A program made the translations under genes and the position numbers. The notes beneath the pieces were generated by a model. The model had not been told where the DNA came from. It made no database searches and was given only the letters and a program-made list of their open reading frames with translations. This document shows positions 10,123-21,714 of a stretch of 64,000 nt of DNA, one piece after another. The first letter of the stretch is position 1. Each line of letters opens with the position of its first letter. The stretch covers positions 1 to 64,000 of the forward strand of contig QYAI01000170.1 in NCBI GenBank assembly GCA_003988855.1, given 5' to 3'. Source of the DNA: Arachnopeziza araneosa (taxonomy: Eukaryota > Ascomycota > Leotiomycetes > Helotiales > Arachnopezizaceae).

Positions 10123-11966
10123 ATGTCAGTGCCCAAAGCCTTCGAGTATACGCCATTGCCGACCCAGGCTCACATTCGTTTGCTCTGGGTTCATGCCGAC
10201 CGTCAATCTGGTGGATTATCGTTCGACCTCAAAAGCTACTCGCCAGATGCAGCACCGGACTATCACGCGCTCTCGTACTGCTGGGGCACGTCCACCGCCA
10301 AGGAGAGAAAATCCTTTGTAATGGACGAGTCATGGAGATAGGCGTAGCTCTTCATGAGGCTCTGCAGAATATGTATGCTTCAATACAGACATATGACGTA
10401 TCTAAATCCCATGGAGCCGACTTGTCTCCTGAACAGGCAGGAGCTGATCCAGGACTAGCCACACCTCTTTCAGCAGAAACTCCAATCTGGATCGATGCGA
10501 TTTGTATCAATCAAAAAGACAATAACGAGAAGGGTCATCAAGTTCAGTTCATGGGAAAGATTTACAAGAATGCGCAGCTGGTTGTGGTGTGGCTAGGGCC
10601 GTCGGGAGATAATAGCGATCTCGCTGTGAAGTCAATTCCAGATCTTAATCATAACTTCAGAAACGTTCTGTCTGAGCCTTTGCCGACTGACTTACCCCTT
10701 TATAATCTACCCGATTGGAACCATCCTATTTGGGCAGCGCTTGGGCATCTTTTCCGGCGTAAATGGTTTGGACGACTGTGGACATTCCAGGAAGCGGTTC
10801 TTGCCAATGATATCTTGATTATCTGCGGGAGACAGATAGGGGAGTGGGAACCTTTTTCCTCCTTATGCCACCAGATGATTCGACTTGGTCTGAGTTATCT
10901 ATGTCTCAACAACTTCATACCCTTCGAAAATGGTATTCTCGCCACTCACAACATAGTTTTGACCAGAAGACGACTACTTACTGAGGGAAAGCTGCATTTC
11001 ACTCATTTTCTCCAAATTTCCGAGCAAAAAACTGTGACAGATCTACGAGATAAAGTCTACGGCATGCTTGGTTTGGGAGAAAATAGCCTAAGAGATTCTA
11101 TACTTGTCTCATATGACGACAACACGGAGGAAGGCATCTTGAGAGCGTATATTGATTGTGCTAAAGCATGCCTTCAATCGCCATTGAACCCCTTCCTTAT
11201 CTTGCAGATGGTTGGAGGTCGCCCTAAAGTTCGGGGATTGCCCTCCTGGTGTCCAAATTTGATGGTCAATCGAGTCGCAACGCATAATCTACATGGTTAT
11301 AAAGCTGGTTATGTGCCTAGCCAACAACCAGCTAAGGTACTGTTGGGTTCCAATATCTTGTCTATAAGTGGCTTTCGTGTGGACATTGTTTTCAAGACCA
11401 CCGAGACTGAATTTACTTTTCTGTCACTTCGAGATGAAGCAGGTGACAGAACGCACCAGAAATATTTGAAGTGGGAGGACCAAGCCCGGAAACTAGCCCT
11501 GGAAACATTTCCTTCCCCAAGCGATCATGTCCCTCCTAGCCACCCACTCGTCCTAACTGGCGATCCTCGCGCTTCGATATCAGAAATCGAAGTCGAGAAA
11601 GTTTTACGAGCATATCATGATCACTTTGCCTTCTTGAGACGCAATGTATTTGCAGAATATACATCGATGTCACCAGAATTTATGGAGAACATAAGCAAGT
11701 TCTGGCGTCGGCTACAATCTAGTTGCGTTGGTCGGCAATATTGTAGCACTGAAGGCGGCCGGATTGGTCTTGGGCCTCCTGAAATGAAGGTGGGCGATAT
11801 TGTTTGTGTATTCTATGGCTCAGAAGTTTTATTTATATTACGCCCGGCAGATGGAATAGACAATGGCTGGTTGCTTATCGGTGAAGCCTATGTCTATGGA
11901 TTGATGAACCTGAGCGAAACGTTGAATGGAGAGAGAGGCGAAGATGAGATTTTTAATATTTACTGA
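10123..11966 (+). pseudogene. HET-domain (heterokaryon incompatibility) protein gene with a 2-bp frameshift
   Basis: The start is at ATG 10123 (MSVPKAFEYTPLPTQAHIRLLWVH) and the frame runs through the first HET box, YHALSYCWGT. It then shifts at 10303-10307 (GAGAGA): removing two bases joins YCWGTSTAKE to KILCNGRVMEIGVALHEALQ, the second conserved HET block. The rest is open to 11966: PIWIDAICINQKDNNEKGHQV, QFMGKIYKNAQLVVVWLG, RRKWFGRLWTFQEAVLA and the C-terminal GDIVCVFYGSEVLFILRP..GEAYVYGLMN typical of the family. Full length would be about 613 residues, normal for this class. HET proteins trigger cell death when incompatible strains fuse. As sequenced, translation would stop at 10341 after 73 residues. 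The long second frame has no better start, so I treat this as one gene, inactivated or mis-sequenced at a GA dinucleotide run. Confidence 0.85.
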
Positions 11967-14415
11967 GATATTCTAATCATATCAAGGACATTAATGATCA
12001 GAAGTATGTGTGTGGGGTCTAAATTCACTGACGAGCTATGGTCCTTTTCTGCCAATTCTGGTATTCCCAGCATTTTACATGCTAGGTTGAAGCAAGGAGG
12101 CTTCATCGACATCGGCTACGCTTTTTTGCTTCTCTCAGAATTGTGTTCAATCCTCGAAATATTTTTCTCCGCTTTCTCGTTGGTATAGCCTAATCGAGAG
12201 ACGACAAGACCAGTCGCTGTAACATGCTCGTGTGTGGCAAAACAGTCACCCGCTGATTGGAAGGTTCCTTACTCGTATATATAGCATATCTATATGAATC
12301 TCAAACTATCGTCTAAGCATTCATAGCCAACCTCCATTCTTCTCAGCTTACCCATTCCGCTAGCAAACACAGACTTTCTCCGCAACGAGACCTGCTCCCA
12401 AGCAAGCCTTGAAAGCCACACTCTTGGGATAGGATACCTGCAAGATGTTCTAGAATATGCCTGAGACTATCCGATCAAGCTGGACAGGAAGATGCAGTTT
12501 TTCTGATCTCGATATGGTGTCGAGAGCAAGAGGCAAATATTCTTTGTTATGTTGTCCTCGCTTAGGCCCCCTATGACAACACGTGCGCCAGCTTTCTTTA
12601 TCTGCCCTTGTAGTCCGAGACTGTATAGACGAGGAATACAAGTAAGTCGTTCTAAATTTAAAAGATAGAAAACTCGAAATATAACGCCGTCTAGTAATTA
12701 CCCCAAACTAAGAGAAAGTTCAAGCTCACTCCAAAAAACTCCAAGACAACCTTAAGAGCACTATTTTTTATTTTGATTAGAAGTCAGGTAGGTACAAGTT
12801 AAGCCTCAGCATAAAGCACAATTCTATAGATCATGCAGATCCATCTAAACCCCGGCCTTCCTTCTGCTACGCGATCTGATCGTTATTGCCTGGGGACAAC
12901 GTAAGCATTTTTTAGTTCATCCTAGACCCAAGATCTCCAAGCAGTGGTAACGAAACCCAACCCGGTCACAACCACGCGCTATACATGCATGCCGCTCAGG
13001 ATGGAAGAGACGGTTTGTACTCGATCTCAGATTGAGCATGTCCATGCTGCTGGTGGTATCTTGCACGAAGTTGAACGTCGTCATTCATTGCTTCTACGTT
13101 TTCGGTAGCTGTATACTGTACCTAGCAGATGATGGGCCGGACGATTATGGCTTGAAACGTGGTGATGGATGCAACAGAAAAAAGCTCTGGGTTCCCCGCA
13201 CAAAGCAATGCACGACAAAGGCTGAGACGCTGCATGGCATCTATCATCTCATCTTTGACCCAAGAGCGCATCTCTCGAGGAGGGAGGATGGAAGGACTGG
13301 CATGACGACCTAGTGTCATCACATAGACGCTCATGTACCCAGGTACCGTGCGCGTTGGTATCTATGCGTTCATCAACCAACGCGGTCGATAACCAACAGA
13401 CTGTGCTCTCTCTCTCGTCCTCTCCGTCCCTCGCTCCTCACGTCTTCTGACCTGCAATCCGACCCGAGCGGAGGGATGATTATCCTGCGTACCATACAGT
13501 ACAGGATACTATATCGATCCATAGGTGGCGGAAATATATGGACAGAACAAAGGTGCAGTACCGCGGCCGAAGGACGAGAGCACGCGGTCCAAGCACGCGG
13601 AAAAGACGTCGTGGAACCGCACAGACCAGATGTTCCCGTCCATGGCGTTCAGATCTGGCGAGGTGCGAGTCGGTTCGGTGGCCGGATAAAGACGCTCCGC
13701 CAGGGGAGGGGAGCAGGCCCAGGTGTGTTGCTTAATGCCGGAATGTGCTTCCAGAAGTCGAGCTGAGCCGTCCGTTGAGATGGCGTTTCTGATGCGCGGC
13801 TCAGGTGTCGGGTTGCATGTGTTTACCTTGTCACCAGGAGCATCATAGTACAACCCAGAGCTGCAGCGAGGTGGACAAAATTGTGTCAGGTATGATTGCA
13901 GTTGTTGGATGAGCAAGGTATCATGCAATATTGTAGAAGGATTGACTCAATAGTTCGATTATTGGTATTGTGACGCTCATTCGGGTTCATGCCTTCAATT
14001 GGAAGTTCAATGACTTTCATTTTGTTGACCCTAGAGAGACGTGTGTAACCAGAGGTTGTGCCTCCATACACACACTCGTTTGAAAGATAGACTCGAAGTG
14101 AAATCTTCCCCAATGGTACCAATAGCAAGTTTTCCCCAAACTACAACCCCTCGTCCCAAAACCCCACCAGAAGCCTCCCCAGCCGAGCGCTGGTCATTTG
14201 AACATCGTAGTCCCAAATAGAGTAAAAACTCAACTCCAAACTCCATAGATAATCGATTCATTCCAAACCTTGACCGAGTCCAGTTCCAGCAGCCAAAGAT
14301 TTGACGCCATCGCTCATGCACCAACCTATAAAACCCTTGCACCAAGTCCAGTCCAGTAGTCCCAAGAGTTTATAATACAACCCCATTTCATCTACACAAT
14401 ATCGTACAGAGGCAC
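11967..14415. other. Gene-poor region, HET gene to SAT4 remnant
   Basis: About 2.4 kb. The frames at 13032-13313 (+) and 13509-13928 (-) are the longest and match nothing I recognise. The part around 13.4-13.9 kb is richer in G+C than its flanks. I see no RNA gene or mobile-element feature. Confidence 0.45.
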
Positions 14416-15167
14416 TCAAATCGCCTCAAATTTTTTGACCGCTCCTGAGTCAATGTCTTGATCTCGACCGGAGAAAACCGTGACTTTGACAGTCTCCCTG
14501 ATCTCGCTCTTGCCAGCAGGCGATTCATGATTCCAGGTCTCAGTTTCGCTTGCCCCATCGCTGGTGCTTGTTTGATGTCCTTTGACATCGGTCCAATATT
14601 CTCCCTGCTCCGCTTTGCCTTCTAAGTTCGTCTGACTGGAAAGTTCAAACGCAGTGGAGTTTTGGACCTTCCTAGAAAGTCTCGTTCCATGGGCGTAGTT
14701 GCTAAGTTTATTCGTCGTTGAACGAGAGCCAGTAATTGAGCCGATCAGGCCAGGAGCGAACTTCTTCAACAAAGGTTTGACGGCTGGGGCTGATGCACAG
14801 AAAATACTGGTGTTCGATTCAACTGCAGTCCATATCGTGACATCGTATGAATCGTAGGGGACATCTATGCTGTAAGCCGTCTGGCGAACGCGAACGGTAC
14901 GAATAATTGCGGCAATGATGACGAGTATACTAAGGTTCAGAATCGCTACCAAACAGACTTTTTGACGATAAGCAATTTGGAGTCGAACTATGTTCTTGTT
15001 AGCCAATTTGATCAAAATATATGATTCCGGTTGGCAACTGAGTGCTATTAAGACTTACAAATCTTAGGGATAGCGAAGATAATCAATCCTAAATCACCGA
15101 CAATGTTGAGGATGGTTGAAGCATATAGAGGAGATGCAGCCTCGCTGCGAAGATGTTCATATCGTCG
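14416..15167 (-). pseudogene. C-terminal part of a fungal SAT4-type rhodopsin-domain membrane protein
   Basis: Two minus-strand exons, 15167-15059 and 14987-14416, with a 71-nt intron (GTAAGT..CATAG) reconstruct to 227 in-frame codons. The visible part holds the last three membrane segments of the fungal rhodopsin (SAT4) domain: LYASTILNIVGDLGLIIFAIP, KVCLVAILNLSILVIIAAIIRTVRV, and TIWTAVESNTSIFCASAPAVKPLL. A hydrophilic cytoplasmic tail of about 110 residues follows. The family normally has seven segments and about 350-400 residues. Upstream of 15167 the frame is closed by a stop (or an acceptor site), and the next kilobase gives no matching first four segments, so this looks like a 5'-truncated remnant. 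Function of the family is poorly defined; members sit in the plasma membrane and some affect secondary metabolism or host sensing. An unrecognised distant 5' exon cannot be excluded. Confidence 0.6.
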
Positions 15168-16139
15168 CTATATCTATAGGATCTTCTCTTCTGGAGATGC
15201 AAAAGATGAGAGCAGTGTCTTTGCCATCTCGAAGATCTGGGTCACCATCTGACGCTAACCAGATCAGGACGAAAAGTGGCGCTTTCCTAGAAAAGGCGGC
15301 TGGGTGGTGGACAGCAAGCCACAAATGCCACAAGAGCGTCAATCCACTACTCCGTACCGACCAGCAGCGATATGTATTAATTACATGAGGGCCAGCATTT
15401 GTTCGGCTCGGAATCATCCGATATCAACGATTCGGATCCTGAGAAGGCCTTCTCATGCTTGGAAGCGACGGGCCTGATCACTGAGTGGTCGTACCGGTGC
15501 CGTGGATACATGTTCCCAGTCGGCTGCATTTGCATCCAAGGAGATGTCTCCTCAACAGGTATAAAGCTTACTTCCCGAGTTCTGGCACCTGCTAAAAGGG
15601 GCGCCGGAAGTTTCTGCTGTGTATCCAGCGCCTGTGACGAGATGATGGGATCAGAAGTTCCCGCACGTTGGCCGCCCTGGGATCATCATGGGACGTTGCT
15701 GGGGCTGGGACCCAGCAGTTCGTATTAGCTTCCATCGCACAGAACCCAGAGGTTGGATTAGAGTAGTGAGCTTGTCCTTACCCTTGTACGTCCTTGTGCA
15801 CGTCCAAGACCCTACTCGCCGGCGCACTCCTTCAGTCATCTTGCTGCTCAGAGTCATTCTCTAAGCGAGCTCATTGTCAACCTCATAGTGTTGACGAGAG
15901 ACGATGTAAAGTGGGAGAAAACTATGCAATTATTCCTAATCTACATTTCAGTATACAATGGCAAGGATGGTATGACTGTTCACTCGGTTCTACTCTGTAT
16001 CTATAGTTCGAACATACACTCTACTCGAATTATCTGGTCCCTTGGTCTCCTCTCCATGATCAGTCCTCTGACTTTTTTTTATGGATGGTATTTAAATTCC
16101 AAGTAACCCCTTTCTCCTACTCAATTCTCGGAGATCGAA
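15168..16139. other. Intergenic
   Basis: About 1 kb with only overlapping short frames (15399-15728 +, 15651-15857 -). No domain signal. It should contain the 3' flank of the mitochondrial ATPase-expression gene. Confidence 0.5.
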
Positions 16140-18182
16140 TCATCCATTCGCAGCCTTCCTCACATCTAAAGCATCGTCATGCTCGTCAATCGCAGCTTGT
16201 TCTTCATACCGCAACACATGAGGCCTATTGGCTCGCAACTGCCTTAACTTCTGCATCTTCTCACTCTTGATGTTTATTTTCACTGTGCCCATTGCAACCT
16301 GATAACGCAGGTTATGTGGCAGGAATTGGCTCCACTCTTGGACTAGATTTGGTATATTTCGGGTTGACCACTCATGCCTGTGAGACATAATGTAACCTGC
16401 GCGCTTGATAAGATTTTTCAGCCACTTGTGCATGTACAATCTATTTCGTTGGACACGGAGTCGACCTAGGTAAACTTGCTGGAGGCGTTTCTCAATGATT
16501 TCCGCCGAGGCGATCCGAGATGGTGAACGATTCAGAATGACGAGCTGACGCGAGAGATTTTTGATATCTGGTTTAAACAATTGGTATCCCGCGTGGATAT
16601 GGAACTGTGCTTCGCCCCAGCGCTTTCGATGCAAAAGATTTGTTATAAGACGATCATACATGGCCATGGTTGGTTTTATATTATAAGGTTCCGAGGTCAT
16701 GGTTTGCCACAGGTTGGAGACGGAATCTAGTGGCAGAAAAGGAAGTTCCCTGCCGTCGCTGATGGTCCAACCACCCCGTTTGTATTTACGATTGTCGAGG
16801 TGCGAAATAACAAATGTCCATTGGAGAAGCTCGTCCCATGTTTTGAGAGAGATAGAAAGCGAATATTGTCGGGAGAAGAAGTCCACAATCCGCAAAGCGG
16901 TTGGTATCTGGTTATTGATACCGAAGCAATGAGCGATTGTGAAAAGGAGCTGATCCGAAGGATAAAAAGGCGAGTCAAGAGACAGCTCCTTGGGAGACAT
17001 TTCTGGAGAGTCTGCCATAAGAGCTTCAACATCAACTTCCCAAACACGTTTGAGAATTGCGCATACAGCCGCAAGATCACCCTCTCGCGCCATTGCAATC
17101 ATCATATAACAAAATGTCTCCTCGTTTCCAGATACACCTGAGCTGATCATTTTTTGGAAGATGTGAGATGTGGTGGCTTTGATTCCTCCAGGACTAGGAC
17201 CCAAAAGATGGCCACGTAATCGATAAGTCACATTATCTCTCCTTCGAAATTCGGTAAGTTTGGGTATTACGCGCAGTCTGTATCTCCTGATACCGTTTCT
17301 TAACTCTGAATCCAAGCACTTCGTGGCAAGAAGATGGTTATAGCACTCGGAATCTGGCATGAATCCGTTCATATTCTCCATTGATTCCCAAATTTGCTGA
17401 GCTGCATTACTGTCTCCTGTCATTCGAGCACATTTTAAAAGATATTTGAAGTCCAACAATGTCGGGGGCCATTGTTGACAACGAGCTTCGATGATAGATG
17501 CAGCTTGTTCTAAAAACGTTTTGGAGAAGTCGAGGTAACCTTCTATGTCTGATATTCCTACACGCCTCCCCATGATCTCTCCAAACTCTCTATGAAGCTC
17601 AGCACGCTCGTCTAGGAAATGCTTCGGATCCAAATTTCGTAGTATCTCGGAGAATGTAGATGGAGGGAGGTCCGTTAAAAAGGCCTTAAGTTGCTTGCTA
17701 TATCTTCCGTCTTTGCCAGTCGTATCCAGAAGGGCATTTAGAACGCCTTGGGGGTTCCCTGCTCTCAATGCTTTGAAGACTTTTTTAGCATTGTCCCTGA
17801 ATGTTTCTTCGGTAGGTTCGACATTAGAGATATTCTTTAGTACATTGAGAAACCGTTTTCGGTCCAAGGCACTATTGTGCTCGAGAGAACGTGCGTTAGG
17901 TGGTGCTCTCCGCGGTTTGATTGTTTGCTCGTCTTCATGGCCCCAAGAATAGTGGCCGTCGTGTCCATCTTCTCCGCGTTGATACCCCTCTCCTCCAGCT
18001 TCCGCCACGTATGATACGGTCGGTTCAAAGCCTCCATGTCCGTTTGATGACTGTAGTCTACGCTGGTTGAGAAAGCATTTTCGTAGGCGTAAGCTATGCA
18101 CGCGACTTGATACACCTCGTGGACAGGAGTAGGAGGCTATTCGAGACTCAATTGCCTCGAACTTTGTCAAGAAGAGGATCAT
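16140..18182 (-). CDS. Mitochondrial ATPase-expression (ATP13/AEP-type) PPR-like protein
   Basis: A single 680-residue open frame. The N-terminus is basic and Ser/Arg-rich with few acidic residues (FEAIESRIASYSCPRGVSSRVHSLRLRKC), fitting a mitochondrial targeting sequence. The central part has helical-hairpin, PPR-like repeats (LLDFKYLLKCARMTGDSNAAQQIWESM; ETFCYMMIAMAREGDLAAVCAILKRVWEVDVEAL). It also carries the conserved fungal stretch SPFYPSDQLLFTIAHCFGIN followed by PTALRIVDFFSRQY, and later LWQTMTSEPYNIKPTMAMYDRL. These match my memory of fungal proteins labelled mitochondrial ATPase expression, which act on ATP synthase subunit mRNAs in the matrix. The exact yeast counterpart is uncertain, so I give no symbol. 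It is transcribed divergently from LSM3. Confidence 0.72.
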   Translation of the reverse strand: MILFLTKFEAIESRIASYSCPRGVSSRVHSLRLRKCFLNQRRLQSSNGHGGFEPTVSYVAEAGGEGYQRGEDGHDGHYSWGHEDEQTIKPRRAPPNARSLEHNSALDRKRFLNVLKNISNVEPTEETFRDNAKKVFKALRAGNPQGVLNALLDTTGKDGRYSKQLKAFLTDLPPSTFSEILRNLDPKHFLDERAELHREFGEIMGRRVGISDIEGYLDFSKTFLEQAASIIEARCQQWPPTLLDFKYLLKCARMTGDSNAAQQIWESMENMNGFMPDSECYNHLLATKCLDSELRNGIRRYRLRVIPKLTEFRRRDNVTYRLRGHLLGPSPGGIKATTSHIFQKMISSGVSGNEETFCYMMIAMAREGDLAAVCAILKRVWEVDVEALMADSPEMSPKELSLDSPFYPSDQLLFTIAHCFGINNQIPTALRIVDFFSRQYSLSISLKTWDELLQWTFVISHLDNRKYKRGGWTISDGRELPFLPLDSVSNLWQTMTSEPYNIKPTMAMYDRLITNLLHRKRWGEAQFHIHAGYQLFKPDIKNLSRQLVILNRSPSRIASAEIIEKRLQQVYLGRLRVQRNRLYMHKWLKNLIKRAGYIMSHRHEWSTRNIPNLVQEWSQFLPHNLRYQVAMGTVKINIKSEKMQKLRQLRANRPHVLRYEEQAAIDEHDDALDVRKAANG

Positions 18183-18434
18183 GAGCTATATCGATATGAG
18201 CATCGTGATGTGGAAGGGAGTGTAATTTTGGTCCTGGTCGAGGAGGTTGGCGGAGATTGAGATTAGGTTTGGTTGACAGCGGGGAGACACCGAACTTCAT
18301 AGCTTTCCTGGGGATCTGGGGAACCGAAGACACAACAGCGACGGAACTTTCCGCCCTTGAAATTCCTCTCGCGAAAGCTAATTCACATCACAACGACAAC
18401 GACAACAACGGCCGCAACAACAAGTTATCCGATC
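18183..18434. promoter_or_regulatory. Shared divergent promoter of the ATPase-expression gene and LSM3
   Basis: Only 252 bases separate the two start codons (18182 minus, 18435 plus). Just before the LSM3 ATG is an ACAACGACAACGACAACAACGGC run, a CAA-rich leader. Both genes are housekeeping, fitting a bidirectional promoter; no motif was tested. Confidence 0.5.
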
Positions 18435-18906
18435 ATGGCAGATAATGATGATGGAGCTTCTGCTCCTGTGTCAGAGCCTCTTGATCTTGTGAGGTTGTGC
18501 CTAGACGAGATCGTCTTTGTGAAGCTAAGGGGAGACCGAGAATTGAAGGGAAGGCTGCACGTCAGTGGGACCATTATATTTGATGTGGAAGATGCTAAGT
18601 GATTGGCAGGCATACGATAGCCATTGCAATCTCGTGCTAGGGGATGTCGAAGAAACAATCTATGTGGTTGAAGAGGATGAGGAGGAGGAGGAGGTTTTGA
18701 GAGTAGGATTTCAGACTCTTAGGTACCAAGAACTATGAGCTGATGATTTGCAGACAGTACACAAGAAGTCCGAGATGCTGTTTGTTAGAGGCAAGTCATT
18801 TGAAGCTATCCTGCGATTTCACACCTACTCCAGATCTCGAAATATCACAAGCTAACTGTTTCCAGGCGACAGTGTCGTCCTAATTTCTCCCCAAGCTCCT
18901 TCATAA
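18435..18906 (+). CDS. LSM3: U6 snRNA-associated Sm-like protein LSm3
   Basis: Four exons, 18435-18560, 18610-18702, 18754-18790 and 18866-18906, give 98 residues, the normal length for LSm3. The protein shows Sm1 (PLDLVRLCLDEIVFVKLRGDRELKGRLHAYDSHCNLVLGD, split here by intron 1 after GRLH), the acidic EEDEEEEEV loop, and Sm2 (MLFVRGDSVVLISP). It is a subunit of the LSm2-8 ring that binds the 3' end of U6 snRNA in the nucleus and of LSm1-7 in mRNA decay. Intron 3 uses a GC donor (GAG|GCAAGT) with a CTAACTGTTTCCAG end; no GT donor gives the conserved VRGD. Start at 18435 fits the MADN.. N-terminus of relatives; the frame upstream (threonine-rich) is leader. Confidence 0.95.
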
Positions 18907-19481
18907 AATACGAAATCGAGAGCACTATTAGAACAGGTGCTCGGCGCATAAAGGAATGATGAAAAAGCACCCAAATGAGTGTGGCAGAAGACCGAGGGGT
19001 AGAATTGAGGCGGTTCACTCGTATGCATTGTCATTGGAAGGGCGCAGGTGCCAATACCTGCAATTGAGTTATTAGGAAGGCAACAAAGTTTGCCCAAAAA
19101 ATAAGACCGATAATTGTCAATAAGGCAAGACGATTCGTTGGTTTCCGTCGTGACTGTTCTCTGTTCTCTGTTCGATGAATCAGATCCTCTTATCGATAAA
19201 GCTTCCCCGAACGAGTCATCTTGACCCCTCCTTAAATCCACCATAATTTCCATGACTTCCTCACATCGGAATCCATAGCACGTCTACTTTCAAATTAAGT
19301 AAAAGCCAGCCTAATGATATTACGAATACACCAGGGAATACCAAGCAAGCAGTGCCTAGATATAACACGCATAGACTCAAAATATGGCATCGAAGGGCAG
19401 ACAGCTGCCACACGAACGGCGGAAAGGGGAATCTGTCTGTACTCAATCTCTGGGAATGATGCAGGCCTAACAAATGCCTAG
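18907..19481. other. Gap containing the unresolved 5' end of the GTPase gene
   Basis: No supportable gene in 575 bases. The first coding exon of the downstream GTPase must lie here or start just inside it, because the visible exon opens at an acceptor-like CCTAG with a good branch point (GCCTAAC, 19464-19470) and has no ATG. A candidate ATG at 19252 is followed in frame by a stop after eight codons, so the exon is unresolved. Confidence 0.4.
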
Positions 19482-21714
19482 GCTCTCAGCGAGTTTGCAG
19501 ACTACGTCGAAAAGCAACAGAAACTTCGTTACCCTTCAACCGCCACTGTATCTGCAACAGCCCACGAAGAACACGCTGAACTTGATATCCTTGACTCCCT
19601 TAATCTTGCCGATACGGCCCCTACCATCCGATTAAGAGAGCTGCTCTTGACGGTGGACAATGAAACCCTTGAAAAACTTGTCACCCTCTTGGAGGGACGG
19701 CTGGAAGAGGGTCATGGGGAGACAATCTTTGAGATAGGGTTTGAAAATAGTGGTGATACCATGAAGTTAAACAAAGATGACTGGGATCTTGCACTAAAAA
19801 GATTACGAGAAGCAGCGAAGAAAGTCAATGCCGATTGTCAGGTCCTCTTGACGAAGAATGTGGGAGGCGATGAGGAAGCGGAGAGTACAACCATTACAAA
19901 AGACAATGACTGCAATGGGAAAATTCTGATTCGACAAAATCCTGCAACTGTAGAAGAAGTAATCGAAACGAGAATAGCTGTTGTCGGCAATGTTGATGCG
20001 GGGAAAAGCACCATGTTAGGTGTATTGGTAAAAGGTGGCTTGGATGATGGGAGAGGCAAAGCACGAGTCAATCTCTTCCGCCATAAACATGAGATTGAGA
20101 GTGGGAGAACAAGTTCTGTTGGTATGGAAATCATGGGCTTTGATACCCTAGGAAAGGTGGTATCTGCGGAAGTGCCTGGTAGGAAATTGTCTTGGGAGGA
20201 GATTGGAAAGCGCTCTGCAAAGGTAATAACATTTACCGACTTGGCCGGACACGAAAGATACCTTCGGACTACCGTTTTTGGCTTGCTATCTTCTAGCCCA
20301 AACTACTGCCTATTGATGGTAGCAGCGAATAATGGCTTGATCGGTATGAGTAAAGAACATCTAGGAATTGCTTTGGCTCTGAACGTCCCTGTGCTTGTCG
20401 TTATCACCAAAATCGATATCTGTCCACCTCAAATCTTGGAACAGACTATCCAACAGATCACTCGCATTCTTAAGTCTCCAGGTGCTCGAAAAATTCCCAT
20501 TTTCATCAAGAATCGAGAAGAGTGCATTACAACTGCAACTCAGTTCGTCAGTCAGCGGATTTGCCCAATCTTCCAGGTTTCGAACGTTACTGGCGAAAAC
20601 TTGGATTTGGTTCGGACATTCCTGAATATACTTCCTCATCATGGCCATTATGATGCTGAGGCACCATTTGAATTCCATGTAAACGATACTTTCTCTGTTC
20701 CTTTTGTGGGAACCGTTGTTTCAGGAATTGTCAAGAGCGGCGTTATACACGCTGGGGATACCGTTCTCATCGGGCCTGATTCTCTGGGACAGTTTACGAC
20801 TACCAATATTCGATCTATTGAACGTAAACGAATAGCTGTTCCAGCAGCTAGCGCAGGGCAATCTGCTTCATTCGCCTTAAAAAGAGTTAGACGAAAAGAT
20901 GTTCGGAAAGGCATGGTTGTCCTCCCAAAGTTGGACCAGAACCCTCCAAAGGTATATCGAGAGTTTGTAGCTGAAGGTAGGAGTTTTAATCTGTTTGTAA
21001 ATTTATATGTCCCAAAGCACGCTCAACTGCCTCTCGCCCAAACGACATTTATCACACCCTAACGTCTTACATTAACAACGACATTCAAACCATCTATTCT
21101 CAGTTTTTCACTTTCTCTGCAAATATTTCAGAATATTGAATATACATTCTTCGAATATCGGTATATTAATCGAATGAACCTTGCTAACTAATGATAGTGC
21201 TTATCCTCTCACACGCAACCACTATCAAAACCAAATATCAGGCCATGCTACATGTCGGCCCAGTTTCTCAAACTTGTGCGATCATTGATATCGATCGCTC
21301 ATTCATCCGTACAGGTAAATATCACTCTTTCATCCATTCCCTTAAATTATTCGGGTATCTATTTGGCATTTAATGTAAATGAATGTTTCACTACTTCATG
21401 AGCTTTCGGTCTACATAAACGTCTCATAGTCCTTGGAACATTCAGTCTTCCTCTCTCAAGACTATAACGTTGCTAACTTGATATCTTGGTACTTAGGCGA
21501 CAGAGCAACTGTGGCATTCAGGTTTGTTCAGAGACCAGAGTATCTTGCTCCTGGCGATCGGTTGCTCTTCCGCGAAGGTAGAACTAAAGGACTGGGGATA
21601 GTGAAAAGTGTGGGGTATGACCCATCCAATCCTTTAAATCCCGAGGCAGCAAAAGAAAGCGATGGAACGGTGCCTGAGGAGGAAAATAAGGCTGATGTAT
21701 TTACGGCGGCATAA
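19482..21714 (+). CDS. GTPBP1/GTPBP2-family translational GTPase (5' end unresolved)
   Basis: Exons about 19482-20976, 21198-21314 and 21497-21714 give at least 609 residues in whole codons; introns of 221 and 182 nt are long for this window. Motifs: G1 P-loop GNVDAGKST, G3 DLAGHE, G4 TKID, then EF-Tu domain II (FSVPFVGTVVSGIVKSGVIHAGDTVLIGP) and domain III spread over the last exons (ILSHATTIKTKYQAMLHVG; ATVAFRFVQRPEYLAPGDRLLFREGRTKGLG). This order and the long acidic N-terminal extension match GTPBP1/GP-1, cytosolic EF-1A-like GTPases linked to mRNA surveillance and ribosome rescue. The frame is open back to a stop/acceptor at 19479-19481, well upstream of 19647, where the first bases are TTG rather than ATG; a small 5' exon is therefore needed. 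Confidence 0.88.

Noticed and set aside
10332..11966. A separate HET gene starting at 10332
   Set aside because: Its first ATG lies inside the ILCNG..MEIG box, so the true N-terminal HET box is in the upstream frame; one gene with a 2-bp shift explains both.
15157..15417. Upstream exon of the SAT4 remnant
   Set aside because: The translated frame has no SAT4-type segments and is not joined by a usable splice site.
16699..17141. Plus-strand and alternate minus-strand frames inside the ATPase-expression gene
   Set aside because: Shadows of the 680-residue frame; no domain of their own.
19647..19655. Start of the GTPBP-like GTPase at 19647
   Set aside because: The codon is TTG and family-like sequence continues in frame upstream to about 19482.
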